Part shown: piece after piece, positions 18,822 through 22,174 of the stretch | Layout of the letters: every line of letters begins with the position of its first letter | How positions within the stretch are numbered: the first letter of the stretch is position 1 | Source of the DNA: Funneliformis mosseae | Lineage: Eukaryota; Glomeromycota; Glomeromycetes; Glomerales; Glomeraceae | NCBI GenBank assembly: GCA_910592005.1 | Contig: CAJVPP010001169.1 | Location: forward strand, 1 to 22,174 | DNA: 22,174 bases | Direction of reading: 5' to 3' | The notes under the pieces: generated by a model | Told to the model about the DNA's origin: nothing | The model's input: only the letters and a program-made list of their open reading frames with translations | The model's database searches: none | Position numbers and translations under genes: made by a program

Positions 18822-20424
18822 CTTTAATATTATTATTTTTGATAATTATTTTAATAAAATTAATAAAATATTAATTTTTGATGTTATTTAAAAGTATAGT
18901 TAGATTTTCTTTACTTTTAAATTTATTATTTTTAATTAATATTACTATATAATATAGTGACTGATCAATTTTATCACAATGCATTTTTAATATTAAAGGA
19001 ATAAGAAATTTTTGAAGATATTTATCTATTTTATAAAAGAAAAGATTATTTTTGCTAGTTTTTAGATAGAATTATTAATTGGTAAAATTTATAATAAATA
19101 TTTAAATTATAATAAATATTTTAAATATATATTTACAAATTTTATACATAAGCTAACTATTATAATGTTGAAAAATTAAATAATTAAATAATTTTAAATA
19201 GCTTTAGATAAGTTATAAACATATATCTTAAATCTAAAATCTTGTTTAAAATATTTAAAATCAAAAAATATGTTTAAAACTAATATTAAGCGATTATATC
19301 TCTTATAAACTTAAAATTATTAAAATAATATATCTAATAATTTTTTAATTTATAAAAAAATTTTAAATTTTAATTTTACATTTAAATAAACTTATATTAA
19401 TTTAAACTTAAAGATAACATGTAACTAGTTATAACTAGTAACAAATAAGCATCACTATATTATAACTAATTATAAATTAGTAACAAATAAGTATTATATA
19501 TTTGCAATTAGTTACAATGCCATCTTTATTTAAACCATTATTAAAAGAAAACTGACATTTATAGAATTTATAAAGAAATCTTTATAATCAATACTAAAAT
19601 TTTTCTAAGATTTTTGTATAGATTTTATATAATATGATATACATAATAAATAAAATATGTTAATTGAAAATCTTATTGAATAGTTTTATATTAGTTTCTA
19701 TAATTATTATAACAGAATAAATATCAATTAATTTTATTATTTGACTAAAGAATTATATCTATAATTTGAGATTTTTATCTAATAAAAAAGTTTGTATAAA
19801 TAAGATAATATAGTAATTATTATCAAATTTAATAAATAATAATAATACTATTTCATATTGATTAGTTTTATATTATTTAAAATAAATATATAAGAGTATT
19901 ATCATCATCTTATACTTATATACTAACTTAGTAAAATTTTATTTCTTTTTGTTAATTAAATCAATTTAATATTTTAACATATTATTTGATAAAGATTATT
20001 ATTAAAAAATTTTTTGTATTATAATATAGAAATCTTTTAAATAAATTAAATATAAAAGATATTTTTCTTCAAAAAATTTTCTTTATATAGTTACTTTGAA
20101 CTTACAATCTATAATTATAAATAAGATTATTTTCTTAACTCATTTTGAGTTTGATAAAATATCTAAACTTTGTTTTTACTAATTATTTTACTAAGGTTTT
20201 AATATAATTCGTATTTTTATAAACTTTGATATAGTTTTACTTTTTTCAAAATTTAGCGGATTTTTTAATAAGATTTTAATAATAATTTTGTTAGATTTTA
20301 TCTTTTTTATTTAAATGACTTGTAAATCTTTAAGTTACATTTAGAAATTTTAATTATAAATCATATATCTTCTATTATTATATAAATAAATTTTTCACTT
20401 TTAAACACTAGTCAAAATAGTCCA
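18822..20424. other. Extremely AT-rich desert, no gene seen
   Basis: No ORF or RNA gene is recognisable. It contains the small inverted-repeat structure at 19421-19515 and otherwise low-complexity A+T sequence. Confidence 0.75.
19421..19515. repeat. ~95-bp structure with inverted ends and two internal copies
   Basis: The ends GTAACTAGTTATAA (19421-19434) and, inverted, GTAACTAATTGCAA (19502-19515) match at 11 of 14 positions. ACTAGTTATAACTAGT (19424-19439) is an exact palindrome. Inside, the phrase AGTAACAAATAAG occurs twice about 48 bases apart. It may be a tiny MITE; no target duplication was found. Confidence 0.45.
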
Positions 20425-20512
20425 AATTAGCTAAAAATCATATAGCTGATTTTAGGCTGATTTTGATACTATTTATAGCTGATTTACCATATTTCCTAAT
20501 CAGTACAAATAG

Positions 20513-20690
20513 GTGCTAATAGATGCTGATTGACTCCAATCAGACATGGCTATTCAGTATCAATTCAGAACTTAAATTTAATTGTAAATCAATTTAAAAT
20601 TAACCTTAATTCAGCAATAATTCAGATGCTAATAGATGCTGATAAAACTTCAATTGAACATAGTCATTCAGAACTTAAATTAATGCTCCA
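20513..20690 (+). repeat. Direct duplication in the left flank of the composite element
   Basis: GTGCTAATAGATGCTGAT at 20513-20530 recurs as ATGCTAATAGATGCTGAT at 20626-20643, followed in both copies by a CAATYRRACAT...ATTCAG...AACTTAAATT phrase. The second copy is about 20 bases shorter. Confidence 0.6.
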
Positions 20691-20815
20691 AACAGTTTAA
20701 TTTGGTCTGGATTATAGGCCAATCTGAAACTGAACTGATAATTTCAGTTCAGATTATAAATCTTAAAAATGCCAATCTGAAACTAAACTGAACTGTAAAT
20801 TGGTAAAAATCTAAA

Positions 20816-21803
20816 CTGAACTGAAAATTTCAGATTAATCTGAAATTTTAGATCATTTGGAATGATTTTTTATCATTTATTTAGAATGATAATTTTATCG
20901 TTCTAATCAAATAATCCTTTTATTGTTCTTTTAAAATGATAATTTAATTATTCTAATCAAACGATTTTCTTATCATTCATTTAAAATGATAACTTTAATC
21001 ATTCTAAATAAATGATTCTTTTATCATTTGTTTGGAATGATAATTTCATTGTTTTAATCAAATAATCCTTTTATTGTTCTTTTAGAATGATATAATTTAA
21101 TCATTCCAATCAAACGATTTTCTTATCATTCATTTAGAACGATAACTTCAATCATTCTAAATGAACAATTCTTTTATCATTTTTTTAGAATGATAATTTA
21201 ATCATTCTAATTGAATGATTCTTTATCGTTCATTTAAAACAATAATTTTATCATTCTAATTGAACGATCCTTTATTGTTCTTTTAGAATAATAATTTAAT
21301 TGTTCTAATCAAACAATTTTCTTATCATTCGTTCAAAATGATAATTTCAATTGTTTCAAATGAACGATTCTTTTGTCATTCTTTTGAAATGATAATTTAA
21401 TTATTCCAATCAAATGATTTTCTTATCATTCATTTAGAATGATAACTTTAATCATTTTAAATGAACGATTCTTTTATTGTTCTTTTGAAACGATAATTTA
21501 ATCATTCTAATTAAATGATTTTCTTATCGTTCGTTTAGAACAATAACTTCAATTGTTCTAATTGAATAATTCTTTTATTATTTGTTTAAAATGATAATTT
21601 ATCATTCTAATCAAATAATCCTTTTATCGTTCAATTAAAATAATAATTTAATCATTTCAATCAATCGATTTTCTTATCATTTGTTTATAATGATAACTTC
21701 AATCATTCTAAATGAACAATTCTTTTATTATTCTTTTGAAACAATAAATTTAATCATTTTAAATGATCTGAAATTTCAGATTAATCTAAAATTTTCAGTT
21801 CAG
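20816..21803. repeat. 43-bp inverted arms around the monomer array
   Basis: The left arm 20816-20858 (begins CTGAACTGAAAATTTCAG) and the right arm 21761-21803 are reverse complements at 41 of 43 positions. They abut the monomer array directly on both sides. Partly conserved CAGTTCAGATT words continue outward, so the true inverted region is longer but interrupted. Confidence 0.85.
20851..21768. repeat. Array of ~18 imperfect-palindromic ~50-bp monomers
   Basis: About eighteen units of close to 50 bp follow without gaps. A typical unit reads GAACGATTCTTTTATCATTC, then ATTTAGAATGATAA, then an ATCATTCTAAAT end. The heptamer GAAYRAT and its complement alternate through the entire array. Units differ at their junctions: endings in AATCC, ATTTT and ATTC recur in that order in units 1-3, 4-6, 8-10 and 15-17, which indicates a higher-order trimer of about 150 bp. 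Units 11-14 show only the last two types. Confidence 0.88.
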
Positions 21804-21933
21804 TAGATTTATAATCTAAAAAAAATCTGAACTGAACTGAAAATTTTTAGATTAAATTTTTTGCAAACTGAAGTTAATTTAAACTGAAAATTTTCAGATT
21901 AATCCAAACTATTCAGAGTTTTAACTTAAATTT

Positions 21934-22110
21934 AACCATAAATTAGCCTAAAATTGACCTTAATTCAGCATCATTTAGCATTAATTCAGAATTTAAATAA
22001 CATAAATTAGCCTAAAATTAACCTTAATATAGCATTATTCAATATTAATTCAGAACTTAAATAACTATAAATCAGCCTAAAATTGGCCTCAATTTGGTAT
22101 TAATTTAGTC
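21934..22110 (+). repeat. Three tandem ~65-bp units in the right flank
   Basis: The phrase TAAATTAGCCTAAAATT, followed by a CCTTAAT...ATTAATTCAGAA-TTAAAT stretch, starts near 21938, 22002 and 22066, spacing 64 and 65. The third unit is degenerate. Similar words occur in the left flank near 20586-20620. Confidence 0.65.
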
Positions 22111-22174
22111 AAATAAGTATATAAAATCAATATATTATATTTATTAATTTATTAAATATTATAATTTTATAATA

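Larger units (their letters stand above)
20425..22112. mobile_element. Composite palindromic repeat element, ~1.7 kb
   Basis: From outside inward: a partly inverted outer phrase (CTGATTTTAGGCTGATTT near 20446-20463 against AAATCAGCCTAAAATT near 22069-22084), sub-repeats on either side, blocks of CTGAACTGAAA words (about 20720-20850 and 21765-21905), exact 43-bp inverted arms (20816-20858 and 21761-21803), and an ~18-unit monomer array in the centre. The symmetry suggests one mobile or foldback unit. No terminal target duplication could be identified and the right part comes close to the window end, so the outer borders are approximate. Confidence 0.5.

Noticed and set aside
20851..21768. CRISPR array
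   Set aside because: The units are contiguous degenerate palindromes without unique spacers, in a eukaryotic context.

Overview
The window looks like nuclear DNA of a fungus with a very AT-rich genome, most likely an arbuscular mycorrhizal fungus (Glomeromycotina, Rhizophagus-like) or a close early-diverging relative. The reasons are four intron-bearing or typically fungal housekeeping genes with short GT..AG introns, intergenic DNA that is almost only A and T, and the decayed remains of a Polinton/Maverick-type element. The species cannot be fixed from sequence alone.

Bases 1-~3970 are a partial Polinton/Maverick-like element. It holds an A32/FtsK-type packaging ATPase (4-1054), broken by nonsense codons and by a 245-bp hAT-type MITE with an exact 8-bp target duplication. 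Next come a retroviral-type DDE integrase (1108-2217, four nonsense codons), a small minus-strand ORF with one stop overlapping the integrase tail (2192-2551), and one still intact ORF with two Cys/His clusters (2595-3146). Behind them lie non-coding DNA with hairpins, a direct duplication and an inverted repeat. Bases ~3990-5670 are an extremely AT-rich desert.

Bases 6074-14904 are the genic core: a RasGEF protein with an MIT-like N-terminus and a tail of repeated F-V/T-Y-P/Q motifs (6074-8787, +, 3 exons); ribosomal protein uL30/RPL7 (9531-10983, +, 6 exons), whose second intron carries a box C/D snoRNA with an apparent LSU rRNA guide; a PIC2-type mitochondrial phosphate carrier (11358-12836, +, 6 exons), followed by an out-of-frame open extension; and a convergent HMG-box chromatin protein (13609-14904, -, 3 exons). 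They are unrelated housekeeping or signalling genes, not an operon.

Bases ~15600-22174 are gene-free. Within AT deserts sit two elements of the same design. One (18187-18810) is flanked by an 11-bp direct repeat and holds four ~51-bp palindromic monomers between inverted GAGTTGAGTC-type blocks. The other (~20425-22112) holds about eighteen ~50-bp monomers of the same family between 43-bp inverted arms of a different sequence. These paired structures, the MITE and the snoRNA are the most notable observations.
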